Assembly: GCF_001954275.1 (NCBI RefSeq)
Contig: NZ_MBEU01000009.1
Span: 152,107 to 216,106 of the forward strand
Direction: 5' to 3'
DNA: 64,000 nt
Origin: Mycobacterium sp. IS-836
GTDB lineage: Bacteria; Actinomycetota; Actinomycetes; Mycobacteriales; Mycobacteriaceae
The notes beneath the pieces are model-generated. The model was not told the DNA's origin and ran no database searches. It saw only the letters and a list, made by a program, of their open reading frames with translations. Below, piece after piece: positions 18,210 to 25,965 of this stretch (positions are counted from its first letter, which is position 1; the number at the start of each line of letters is the position of its first letter). The position numbers were made by a program, and so were the translations under genes.

Positions 18210-18488
18210 CTAGCGGCCCGGGCCACCTGGCCCACCGGGTCCCCCTGGCCCGCCAGGACCACCAGGCCCGCCCGGGCCGCCAGGTCCCCCCGGCCCCCCA
18301 GGTCCGCCGGGTCCATTGGCGGCAGGGAGCACGAACACGCATTGGCTCAAGTCAACGCTCCAGGCCCAGCCCGGTGCGCAGGGTTCATCGGCCCGGCTCA
18401 CCGCCGGGGAGACGAGTGCGGGCAGCGGCAGGCCCGCCAACACAAGAGCGAACGCGCCAATTGCGCAACGCCGCCGTAAATCGCTCAT
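18210..18488 (-). CDS. Small secreted Gly-Pro-Gly repeat protein
   Basis: A 92-residue product. A signal peptide (MSDLRRRCAIGAFALVLAG...SRADEP) is followed by a short domain with two cysteines (CAPGWAWSVDLSQC) and then an almost pure GPG repeat of roughly a dozen triplets to the C-terminus. Its repeat matches that of the protein at 12476-13057, but its other parts do not. The ATG at 18488 was chosen because it directly precedes the basic n-region. The upstream region carries two tandem palindromes shared with the divergent BrkB-type gene. Confidence 0.75.
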   Translation of the reverse strand: MSDLRRRCAIGAFALVLAGLPLPALVSPAVSRADEPCAPGWAWSVDLSQCVFVLPAANGPGGPGGPGGPGGPGGPGGPGGPGGPGGPGGPGR

Positions 18489-18554
18489 TGGCCTATCTTG
18501 CGCCTGCGGACGCGCTCGCGTTCCGGATTGGCGATTTTGGCGGGGCTTCGATGT

Positions 18555-18610
18555 CCCGAACGTGACGGTGCGGTCACGTTCGGGGCCCAGCGTGACTGCA
18601 GCGTCACGCT
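18555..18610. promoter_or_regulatory. Two tandem palindromes with a common CGTGAC-N6-GTCACG core
   Basis: The first is a perfect 12-bp inverted repeat (18555-18566 and 18573-18584, spacer GGTGCG). The second has 8-bp arms (18589-18596 and 18603-18610, spacer TGCAGC). Their centres are exactly 30 bp apart, about three helical turns, in the region between the divergent GPG-repeat and BrkB-type genes. This geometry fits cooperative binding of a dimeric regulator. The spacing between GTGA and TCAC is 8, not the 6 of CRP sites. Confidence 0.55.
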
Positions 18611-18700
18611 CGACCGCCGCGATTGACGGTGGGCGAACGCGGGTATTACCTGGCCAACCCATCAATTGGGTGTCGGCTTCTGGGGACGAAGTGAGCGGGG

Positions 18701-19672
18701 ATGGTCGGCTGGCTGGACAGGCTGCAACGACGGAACCGTGCCGTCGGTGTCGTCATTGCGGTCATCTACAAGTATCTCGATGACCAAGGCGGTTACCTGG
18801 CCGCGCTGATCACCTACTACGGCTTCGTCTCGTTGTTCCCGCTGCTTCTCCTCCTGACCACCGGTCTCGGGTTGGTGCTCGCCGGTCACCCCGCTCTGCA
18901 ACACCAGGTTCTGCAGAGCACGTTGAGCCAGTTCCCGGTCATCGGGAGCCAGCTGCACGAGCCACACGGGCTCAGCGGTGGGAGCGTTGCGGTGGTCGTC
19001 GGCATCGGCGGCGCGCTCTACGGCGGCCTGGGGGTCGGCCAAGCGGTGCAGAACGCGATGGACTCCGTCTGGGCCGTCCCGAGGAACCAGCGTCCCGATC
19101 CGATCCGATCACGAGTGCGCAGCTTGCTACTGCTGTTGGTGCTCGGCTCGGCGGCCATCACGGCCACCGCCCTATCGGCGATCGGCCAGGCCACCGGCTC
19201 GCTGGGCGTCTTCGGAAGGATCGGCGTCGCCCTGGCCGCCGTGGCGATCAACGCGATGATCTGCCTGGTGGCTTTTCGGGTGACCACCGCGCGAGCGCTC
19301 ACCTACCGGCAGGTCTTGCCGGGAGCGATTGTGGCGGCATTCATCTGGCAGATCCTGCAGTGGTTCGGGGCCGGCTATGTAGGGCACACGGTGAAATCGG
19401 CGAGCGCCACCAACAGCGTCTTCGCGCTGGTGCTCGGTCTGCTCGCCTTCCTCTTCCTCGTGTCCTCGACGCTGGTGCTGTGCGCGGAGATCAATGTCGT
19501 TCTGGTGGAAAAGCTTTACCCGCGCGCGTTGCTCACACCGTTCACCGACGACGCCGTCCTCACCCCGGCGGATCGCAAGACCTACGCCAAACGGGCCAAA
19601 GCCGAACGCGTCAAAGGCTTTCAGCGTGTCAGCGTCAGGTTCGGCGACGGCCGCCCCAAGGCCACGCGCTAG
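18701..19672 (+). CDS. YihY/BrkB-family integral membrane protein
   Basis: A 323-residue protein with six predicted membrane segments and the family landmarks: AALITYYGFVSLFPLLLLLTT in the first helices, YGGLGVGQAVQNAMDSVWAVP, ALTYRQVLPGAIVAAFIWQ, and AEINVVLVEKLYPRA at the last helix. The cytosolic C-terminus is basic. The family is widespread; its biochemical role is unsettled. Divergent from the small GPG-repeat gene across the tandem palindromes. Its stop overlaps the end of the EmbR-like gene by four bases (convergent). Confidence 0.9.
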   Translation: MVGWLDRLQRRNRAVGVVIAVIYKYLDDQGGYLAALITYYGFVSLFPLLLLLTTGLGLVLAGHPALQHQVLQSTLSQFPVIGSQLHEPHGLSGGSVAVVVGIGGALYGGLGVGQAVQNAMDSVWAVPRNQRPDPIRSRVRSLLLLLVLGSAAITATALSAIGQATGSLGVFGRIGVALAAVAINAMICLVAFRVTTARALTYRQVLPGAIVAAFIWQILQWFGAGYVGHTVKSASATNSVFALVLGLLAFLFLVSSTLVLCAEINVVLVEKLYPRALLTPFTDDAVLTPADRKTYAKRAKAERVKGFQRVSVRFGDGRPKATR

Positions 19673-20802
19673 CCTCGGTCCGTTTCAAACGTGAATTCGT
19701 GGCCGCAGATGCGAATGCGGTCACCATCGGCCAGCGTCGCACTGGTGCGAATCCGCTGACCCGCGACGTCGACCCCGTTGGCGGACTGCAAATCGGTGAT
19801 GACAAAGCTGTTTCCGGTGTCGACGATCACCGCGTGGTAGCGACTAACCGTGTCATCGTCAACGACGATGTCGTTATCGGACAGTCGGCCGATCCGAGTG
19901 GCCGCTCCCCGCAACGGATAACGGCGCCCATCAGCGTCGTGCAGATGTGCGACGGAGGATTCGCGGGCCGGGTCGGTACGCCACTGGAGGGTGCTGGCGG
20001 CGCGCTTAGCGGTGGCGCGGGCCGCGTGTTTGACGTCCAGCGGCTCTTGGCGAAGGACCCGCTGATGAAGCCCCTGCAACGTGGGCCCAGGGTCGATGCC
20101 CAAATCGTCGGCGAGCGCAGTCTTCACCCGGTCGTAAGCATCGAGTGCATCGTATTGGCGCTCCGTCAGGTAGTAGCCGGTTATCAGCTGTGCCCACAGC
20201 GGTTCTCGGTAGGGATGCTCGGCCACCAGTGCTTCGAGTTCTCCGATTATGGAATTAGTTCTTCCACAAGCTATTTCAGCTTCGGCCCGCACGGTAAGCG
20301 TCACCAGCTTGTCCTCCGCCAGCGCCGCGGCGAAGGCGTCGACGAATCGAAAGTCGCGCAGATCTTCGAGCACCGGGCCGCGCCACTCCGCAAGCGCATC
20401 CGATAGGTGGCCGCTGGCCTGTTCGAATCTGCCCGCGGCCGCGGCCTCGAATCCCGCTTTCCGTGCGATGGAAAAGCGGCCGACGTCGCACGCCTCGTCG
20501 GACACGCTGAGCCGATATCCCGGCGGGGCACTGGCCAGGACGGCGGCCGGATCCACGCCGCCACTGCTCACCATTCGACGCAGCCGGGATACGTGCGCGT
20601 GCAGGCTGCCCCGGGCCTCGGGCGGGGGGCGTTCCTGCCATGCCGCGTCGATCAACGAGTCAACCGGAACGGTGCGATTTCGATTGATCAACAGCGTGGC
20701 CAATACCGCCCGCTGCTTCGCGGCGCCCAACGGCACGTCAATACCGTTGGCGCTCAGCCGCAACGGCCCCAACACCCCGAACCAGAGATCGCCCTGGGCC
20801 AT
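19669..20802 (-). CDS. EmbR-like transcriptional regulator (SARP wHTH + BTAD + FHA)
   Basis: A 377-residue protein. It has an OmpR/SARP winged helix at about 5-100 (AAKQRAVLATLLINRNRTVP), a bacterial transcriptional activation domain at about 105-255 (WRGPVLEDLRDF, DDLGIDPGPTLQGLH), and a C-terminal FHA domain at about 285-377 with GRLSDND and SRYHA phosphothreonine-binding motifs. This is the domain order of M. tuberculosis EmbR, which binds phosphorylated PknH. It follows the kinase gene on the same strand, so it is the likely target of that kinase. The ATG at 20802 has GAAGGG upstream; a GTG at 20829 would overlap the kinase stop (GTGA) and is a real alternative. Confidence 0.92.
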   Translation of the reverse strand: MAQGDLWFGVLGPLRLSANGIDVPLGAAKQRAVLATLLINRNRTVPVDSLIDAAWQERPPPEARGSLHAHVSRLRRMVSSGGVDPAAVLASAPPGYRLSVSDEACDVGRFSIARKAGFEAAAAGRFEQASGHLSDALAEWRGPVLEDLRDFRFVDAFAAALAEDKLVTLTVRAEAEIACGRTNSIIGELEALVAEHPYREPLWAQLITGYYLTERQYDALDAYDRVKTALADDLGIDPGPTLQGLHQRVLRQEPLDVKHAARATAKRAASTLQWRTDPARESSVAHLHDADGRRYPLRGAATRIGRLSDNDIVVDDDTVSRYHAVIVDTGNSFVITDLQSANGVDVAGQRIRTSATLADGDRIRICGHEFTFETDRG

Positions 20803-20825
20803 CGCGGTAGCAATCCCTTCAGCTC

Positions 20826-22196
20826 TCACCACAAGTACACGCGCGCGCTTTTCCCCCCGATGCAGGTGATCCAGCTGTCTCCCGGGTGCTGCTGGCAGTG
20901 CATGAGGAAATTCGAACCGTCGCAAAGCGCACCGGGCACGGTCTTGCAGTCAACGGCCCCCGGCGCCGAGACGGCCCGCGGTAGCGGGCTGGCGTTGCCG
21001 TACTCGGCCCAATACGAGGTCAGCACGCTGTTGGTGAAAAGGCATGACGTTTCGGGGGTTCCCCGCCCGGCATGAGTGCCGAATCCCGTGCCGGTGGGCA
21101 AGGAGAAGCCCTGGTCGCAGGACTGATGCAAGCTGCTCAGGTCGGGTCCGGTCAGCAGCGGCGGCAACGCAGTACGCGCGGTCGGGCTCTCCCGCTGCCC
21201 GCTCGGCTCATAGACGATGAGCCCGATGACCACCCCAACGGCCGCGAGAACCAGCACCGCGCCGACAGCGATCGCGGTCGGCCGCACCCACCGGCGGCCG
21301 CGCTTGCTCGAATCGCGCTGGGGAGGCGCACCCGCCGTGAAAGGTCGAGTGCTGTCCGCGTCGGCTGACGAGATCCCCACGGCACGCTGCGCAGCACGGG
21401 CGAGGCTGCCCGCCGTCGCATACCGGTCGTCGGGACGCTTGGCCATGCCGCGCGCAACGACTTCGTCAAGCGCGGCGGGAACCTGCCCAGTCGTCACGCT
21501 CGGTCGCGGGGGCGGCACGGCGAGGTGGGCCGCCACCAGATGCTCAAGACTCTCACCGGCGAACGGGGCTTCTCCGGTCAGCGACTCGTACAACACGCAC
21601 GCCAGCGAGTACACGTCGACACTTGGAGTGGTCGCCTTCTCGTTAAACCGTTCGGGCGCCATGTAATTCAGCGTGCCGATCTGAGTTCCCACCGTCGTGA
21701 GTCGCGGATCGCCTTTGGTCTGAGCGATTCCGAAGTCGACGAGATACACGAAATCCGCGGGGGTGACGATGATGTTCTGTGGCTTGACGTCTCGATGGAT
21801 CAATCCCTCGGCGTGTGCCGCATCCAGGGCAGCGGCGACCTGACTGATGATGCCGACCGCCCGTGCGGGCGCCAGCGGCCCCTGCGCGATCAGATCGAGA
21901 AGCGTCTGCCCCTGCACCATCCGCATGTCGATGTAAAGACTGCCGTCGATCTCACCCCAGTCGTGAATTGGTATGACGTGCGGCTCTTGCAGCATTGCCG
22001 CCGCCTGGGACTCGCGCTGGAACCGTGTCCGAAACGTTTCGTTGGTCGAAAACTCGTCGGCGAGCACTTTCAGCGCGACCGTCCGCCCTTTGCCGGTGTC
22101 GTAGGCCTCGTACACCACTCCACCGCCGCCCTTGCCGAGCAGGCGCGTGATGTTGTACTTGCCGAACGTCGTGCCGACGCGCGAATCCACCGCCAT
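20826..22196 (-). CDS. Receptor-type Ser/Thr protein kinase (Pkn family)
   Basis: The 456-residue transmembrane kinase has a Gly-rich loop GKGGGGVVYEA and catalytic Lys43 (ALKVLADE). HRDVKPQN (D137), DFG (155-157) and APE (181-183) follow, with activation-loop threonines T168/T169. A basic/disordered stretch leads to one membrane helix (about 308-330) and an extracytoplasmic domain of about 120 residues with six cysteines. It should autophosphorylate and phosphorylate cytosolic partners such as the EmbR-like protein encoded next. The outer domain is not PASTA or NHL; I do not recognise its ligand. Divergent from a set of exported-protein genes. Confidence 0.95.
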   Translation of the reverse strand: MAVDSRVGTTFGKYNITRLLGKGGGGVVYEAYDTGKGRTVALKVLADEFSTNETFRTRFQRESQAAAMLQEPHVIPIHDWGEIDGSLYIDMRMVQGQTLLDLIAQGPLAPARAVGIISQVAAALDAAHAEGLIHRDVKPQNIIVTPADFVYLVDFGIAQTKGDPRLTTVGTQIGTLNYMAPERFNEKATTPSVDVYSLACVLYESLTGEAPFAGESLEHLVAAHLAVPPPRPSVTTGQVPAALDEVVARGMAKRPDDRYATAGSLARAAQRAVGISSADADSTRPFTAGAPPQRDSSKRGRRWVRPTAIAVGAVLVLAAVGVVIGLIVYEPSGQRESPTARTALPPLLTGPDLSSLHQSCDQGFSLPTGTGFGTHAGRGTPETSCLFTNSVLTSYWAEYGNASPLPRAVSAPGAVDCKTVPGALCDGSNFLMHCQQHPGDSWITCIGGKSARVYLW

Positions 22197-22233
22197 CTCC
22201 TTGGTCGTCGTACGACGCAGTATCTCCCCTCAG

Positions 22234-22262
22234 CAAAAGGTTCGCGCAAGAAACACGCAAGG
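22234..22262 (+). promoter_or_regulatory. Three heptamers at exact 11-bp intervals (SARP-type operator candidate)
   Basis: CAAAAGG (22234), CGCAAGA (22245) and CGCAAGG (22256) follow each other at 11-bp steps, and a weaker CGCCGCA sits at 22267. SARP regulators typically bind direct heptamers at 11-bp spacing. The site lies between the divergent kinase gene and the first exported-protein gene, close to the EmbR-like SARP gene. A near copy occurs at 24238-24266. Confidence 0.5.
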
Positions 22263-22326
22263 CGTCCGCCGCAGCCTCTACGTGACCGGGCAACAAGACC
22301 CCGGACACGTTTCTGAGGAGTCCGAT

Positions 22327-23508
22327 ATGACCATCACGTCCCGCGCGATGTCCGCGCTGATGGCGATAGCGACCGCTGCGGCGACAATCGCCGTCGCGCC
22401 GGCCGCGCACGCCGAACCCGCCCCGACGATGGCGGCCCACGGCGTCGAGGCCCCGCTCTCGGCCGTCCCCTGGTCGCAGGTGGGCCCGGGTTGGATGCTC
22501 GCGGTGTGGAGCCCGGTTCCCGGCTTGCACACCGGCGAGAAACCTCCCCCCGGGTCACCAACCTGGGAGACCGCCAGCACGACGCTGTATTTGGTTGATC
22601 CGGCCGGTGGCCGATACCCCATCACAACCTTCCCGCCGCCGGGCAAGGTTGGTGGGCCGACGTTGGACGACTGGTCGGGCGACGGGACCCGCGCCCTGTT
22701 CTCTGCAACAGAAAAGGGCCGAACGGTCGTCACGGAGGTCGACCTGCGCACCGGCGCGAAGACCACCTTCACCACGGAGAACGGCGGCTCCCCTCGCTAC
22801 ACGCGGCCCGACGGCAAGGCGGTGCTGGTGTCCAGACGGAAGGGCTCGGGACCAGGGTCGCTCGAACGCGTCGACCTCGCGGGTAACCACCAGCTGACGT
22901 ACCCGCTGGGCGAGGATTTCACCTCGTACCTGGCCACCGCGGACGGCACACGGCTGGTGCTGGGCACGCACTCCGGCCTGGCCGTCATGGGCAACGACGG
23001 GGTCGCCGGCCAAACAGTCACGATCGCCGGGCAGCGGGACTGCACACCGCTGCGGTGGTGGGACGCGGGCTCGACGATCGCGCTTGCCCGCTGCGGTACC
23101 TCCACCACGTCACAGCTATGGCTGGTGCCGATCGACGGCGGAGCGCCGACGGCCCTGACGGCGCCGAACGACGGGCACCAGGGCCCCGACTACGGCGACT
23201 TGAACGCATGGCGGCTTCCGACAGGAACGTTCGTACAGGCGGCGGGCGCGTGCGGCGTCGTTTTCCTCGCCAAGCTCAACGGCGACGGCACCACATCGAA
23301 GGTCTCGGTGCCCGAGGTGAAGGACGACAGCGTCGTCGTGGTCGGTGTCAATGGCGGCGACCTCGACCTCAAAGCCAGGGCCGGGTGCGGGAGCGGTCAG
23401 GCACTCATCGACTACAACCCCGCGACCGGCACCTCGACCGTGCTGCTGGGGCCGTCAGTCAACGGCGGTGGGGTCGTAAGTGCAGTGCCCTATCCGGGCC
23501 AGAAGTGA
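22327..23508 (+). CDS. Secreted beta-propeller-like protein (copy 1)
   Basis: A 393-residue product with a Sec signal peptide cleaved near AHAEPA, followed by repeats reminiscent of TolB/WD-like blades. Typical segments are TLYLVDPAGGRYPITTFP, DWSGDGTRALFSA, LERVDLAGNHQLTYPLGED, LVLGTHSGLAVMGNDG, CTPLRWWDAGSTIALARC, and a closing NPATGTSTVLLGPSVNGGG. The ATG at 22327 has GAGGAG upstream. It is a clear paralogue of the lipoprotein at 25966-27219. The position opposite the receptor kinase suggests an envelope sensing role, which is inference. The binding partner is unknown. Confidence 0.8.
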   Translation: MTITSRAMSALMAIATAAATIAVAPAAHAEPAPTMAAHGVEAPLSAVPWSQVGPGWMLAVWSPVPGLHTGEKPPPGSPTWETASTTLYLVDPAGGRYPITTFPPPGKVGGPTLDDWSGDGTRALFSATEKGRTVVTEVDLRTGAKTTFTTENGGSPRYTRPDGKAVLVSRRKGSGPGSLERVDLAGNHQLTYPLGEDFTSYLATADGTRLVLGTHSGLAVMGNDGVAGQTVTIAGQRDCTPLRWWDAGSTIALARCGTSTTSQLWLVPIDGGAPTALTAPNDGHQGPDYGDLNAWRLPTGTFVQAAGACGVVFLAKLNGDGTTSKVSVPEVKDDSVVVVGVNGGDLDLKARAGCGSGQALIDYNPATGTSTVLLGPSVNGGGVVSAVPYPGQK

Positions 23509-23518
23509 GGCGCAGAAC

Positions 23519-24220
23519 ATGCCCAAAACTGTACGCCACCAACAGCTTACGAGCCGCACCTTAATCAACACCGTGACGCTCCTCGTTACCGCGGCGGCAT
23601 CGTTCGGCATCGCCACCGCGCCGCCCGCCATCGCGGACGCGCAGTGCGGGCCGGGTAGGCCCCCACCCGGTGCGACGAGCAAGGACGTCAGCGCTGCCTA
23701 CGGCGAGCCCGCCACGCTGTGGATCAGCGACACGGTCGTCGGCATCGTCACCGCCCGGGGCTACGGCGGGGCGCAGATTCATAGCCCCAGCCCCCTGCAG
23801 CGCTCCGCGCTACTGATCGACGCCCAACAGGATGGCAACCACCAGATCATCGTCGACACCGGCCGCGAGGCGATCCTGTATGCGGTGTCCGGCTGCGCCA
23901 TCTCCCCGGTTGTCGATCAACGGGGCGAGCCCTTCCGATTCGATCTCGGACACCGCCGGGGCAACGGCGACGGCATCGGATGCAGCGACCTCGGCGAAGG
24001 GCGTCGCCTCGTCGGGCTGCTACAACAGCACGACGACCAGCACGACCCACTCTTGACGGTGCGCCGCACCGAAATTGACCTGAACGGCGCGATGGCGACG
24101 ATTGGCCGCTCGGACACCGTTACCGCAACTTCGGTTCAAGACCCCGTATGGAGCACGGCAGGCGGGATCAGCTGCGGCGACATGACCATGCAGCGGGACG
24201 GCGTTAGGGCCCCCTACTGA
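23519..24220 (+). CDS. Exported protein of unknown function
   Basis: A 233-residue product with a signal peptide (MPKTVRHQQ...APPAIADAQ), then a mature domain with CGPGRPPPGATSKDVSAAYGEP, TARGYGGAQIHSPSPLQR, a middle DGIGCSDLGEGRRLVGL and the C-terminal ISCGDMTMQRDG. The mature part has about four cysteines. The gene follows the propeller gene by ten bases; its TGA overlaps a following ATG at 24220 (TGATG), so it belongs to the exported-protein operon. I recognise no family. Confidence 0.72.
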   Translation: MPKTVRHQQLTSRTLINTVTLLVTAAASFGIATAPPAIADAQCGPGRPPPGATSKDVSAAYGEPATLWISDTVVGIVTARGYGGAQIHSPSPLQRSALLIDAQQDGNHQIIVDTGREAILYAVSGCAISPVVDQRGEPFRFDLGHRRGNGDGIGCSDLGEGRRLVGLLQQHDDQHDPLLTVRRTEIDLNGAMATIGRSDTVTATSVQDPVWSTAGGISCGDMTMQRDGVRAPY

Positions 24221-24237
24221 TGGCACCGCGGACCCGG

Positions 24238-24266
24238 CACAAGGCCGACGCAAGAATCGCGCAAGG
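24238..24266 (+). repeat. Second copy of the 11-bp-phased heptamer block
   Basis: CACAAGG (24238), CGCAAGA (24249) and CGCAAGG (24260) reproduce the block at 22234-22262; 24249-24281 matches 22245-22277 at 30 of 33 bases. It lies just before the ATG at 24289, or inside the gene if translation starts at 24220. That position fits poorly with a promoter for the 24289 start, so a duplicated segment is an alternative explanation. Confidence 0.5.
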
Positions 24267-24288
24267 CCTCCGCCGCAGCCTGATACGC

Positions 24289-25188
24289 ATGAGGAAACGA
24301 ATCGCCTTCGCCCTGGCGGTCGGGATCGCCACGGCGGCACTGTCAACCGCGGGGTGCGCCACGACCATCGCGGGCGCGCCCGCGATGCATATCGCGCCGA
24401 GCGCTATCCAGCCGCCGCACCCCGTGACCTATGCCCCGCAAATCGAGTTGCCGTTCGGCAGGTCGATCAACCACCTCGCCGGCGTGGCGGTGGACGGCGC
24501 GGACAACGTGTACGCGCTCGACCTGTACTTCGGCCACGTATGGAAGATGGCTGCGGGCACGCGTAACCCAGAGCCGTTGCCGTACATAGGCCTAGGCCGG
24601 ACCCTCGATGCGGCGGTGGACGCGGCCGGCAACCTCTACGTCACCGATGATTTCCACAAGCGGGTGCTGAAATTGACCCCCGGGACCATGACCCCCGCCG
24701 TGCTGCCCTTCACCGACCTCGACGTGATCGCCGGCGTAGCGGTGGACACCGCGGGCAACGTATATGTCAGCGACTCGACCAACAATCGGGTGCTAAGGCT
24801 GGCACCGGGGTCCGCGAGCCCGACCACCTTGCCATTCAACGGCATTCACCCCGAGGGCGTGACGGTCGACATCGATGGCAACGTCTACGTCGTCGACTCC
24901 GACGGCAAGCGGGTGCTCAAGCTGTTGCCCGGCGCCGGGGACCCAACCGTGCTGCCGTTCGGCGACCTCAAACTGCCTACCCGTGTGGCGGTCGACAGAC
25001 GCGGCAACGTCTATGTCGTCGACCTCGGGACAGACCGCGTGCTGAAGCTGGACGCGGGCGCGAGCGGCCCAACCACGTTGCCGTTCACCGACCTCAAGGA
25101 CCCCTGCAGCGTGGCGGTCGATAGCAAGGGCAACGTGTATCTCAACGACGGCCTGCACTTCCGCATCCTCGAGCTGCCGGCCCGGTGA
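24289..25188 (+). CDS. NHL-repeat beta-propeller lipoprotein
   Basis: A 299-residue lipoprotein with n-region MRKRIAF, lipobox STAGC and a propeller of about six NHL blades. Each blade carries VAVD..GNVYV.D....RVLKL..G...PT.LPF, for example at AGVAVDTAGNVYVSDSTNNR. The same fold forms the sensor domain of the kinase PknD in M. tuberculosis; here it is a separate lipid-anchored protein in a kinase cluster. An upstream ATG at 24220 (TGATG with the previous stop) would add 23 residues; 24289 was preferred because it gives a normal signal peptide. Confidence 0.85.
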   Translation: MRKRIAFALAVGIATAALSTAGCATTIAGAPAMHIAPSAIQPPHPVTYAPQIELPFGRSINHLAGVAVDGADNVYALDLYFGHVWKMAAGTRNPEPLPYIGLGRTLDAAVDAAGNLYVTDDFHKRVLKLTPGTMTPAVLPFTDLDVIAGVAVDTAGNVYVSDSTNNRVLRLAPGSASPTTLPFNGIHPEGVTVDIDGNVYVVDSDGKRVLKLLPGAGDPTVLPFGDLKLPTRVAVDRRGNVYVVDLGTDRVLKLDAGASGPTTLPFTDLKDPCSVAVDSKGNVYLNDGLHFRILELPAR

Positions 25189-25943
25189 TGGACACAGCCA
25201 TGAAAACCATGTTGCGTCGCATTGCCATCGCCATCGCGGCGACGGCGTCGATCGCCGGAGCGCCGGGTTGCGGCACATCGAGCGTCACGCGTCAGGCCGC
25301 GTCGACGACGGTAGCCACATCGCTTGCCGCGCAGGGGCAGTCCGCGTGCGCCGAGCTCAACGGCGACGTCGGCCCCGACAACATCTGCCGCGTGCGGAGC
25401 ACCACATCGACGTACAAGATCGAGATGACCTTTCCCCTCGACTACCCGGAGATGCCGGCGGTGGCCGCATTCCTGAAGCGGGATCGCGACGAGTTCATCG
25501 ATTGGGTCGCCCGGTTCGGACCGCGCGATGGGCGTCACCGGCCGTATCAGTATTTCGTCAGGGCTAAGGCCTACCGTTCAGGAAAACCGGACGCGCGCAC
25601 CCAAAGCCTGGTGCTCGAAATCGACAACGACACCGGCGCCGCCAACGAGGGCCACCCGGATACGACGTTTCGGGCGTTCAACTTCGACTTGGTCAAGCAC
25701 GTCCCCATCACGTTCGACACGTTGTTCAAGCCCGGGACAAAGCCGATGGATGTGCTCAACCCGATCGTCCGGGCCGAATTAGACGCGCCGTCCGCCGACC
25801 TCGACGAGACGACATACCGCAACTTCGCGATAACCGACGAGACAGTGATTTTCTTCTTCGGCCAAAACCAAGTGGTGATGGACCACGCGGGTCCACACAA
25901 AGTCGCGGTGCCGCGCATCGAACTCGCATCAATGCTGTCCTGA
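25188..25943 (+). CDS. MPT64-like (DUF3298/RsiV-type) exported protein
   Basis: A 251-residue product with an N-terminal signal (LRRIAIAIAATASIAG...GCGTSS, possible lipid attachment with an imperfect lipobox), then the MPT64-family pattern. The pattern includes TSTYKIEMTFPLDYP, YQYFVRAKAYRS, FRAFNFDLVKHVPITFDTLF, YRNFAITDETVIFFFGQNQ, and a C-terminal VAVPRIELASMLS. It closely resembles secreted antigen MPT64 as I remember it. The ATG at 25188 overlaps the NHL gene stop by one base (TGATG); GTG 25185 and ATG 25200 are alternatives. MPT64 relatives are secreted; the role here is unknown. Confidence 0.85.
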   Translation: MDTAMKTMLRRIAIAIAATASIAGAPGCGTSSVTRQAASTTVATSLAAQGQSACAELNGDVGPDNICRVRSTTSTYKIEMTFPLDYPEMPAVAAFLKRDRDEFIDWVARFGPRDGRHRPYQYFVRAKAYRSGKPDARTQSLVLEIDNDTGAANEGHPDTTFRAFNFDLVKHVPITFDTLFKPGTKPMDVLNPIVRAELDAPSADLDETTYRNFAITDETVIFFFGQNQVVMDHAGPHKVAVPRIELASMLS

Positions 25944-25965
25944 TCTGGAAAGGAAACCAATCATC

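Noticed and set aside
18555..18584. CRP/FNR-type binding site
   Set aside because: GTGA and TCAC are separated by eight bases, whereas CRP sites need six.
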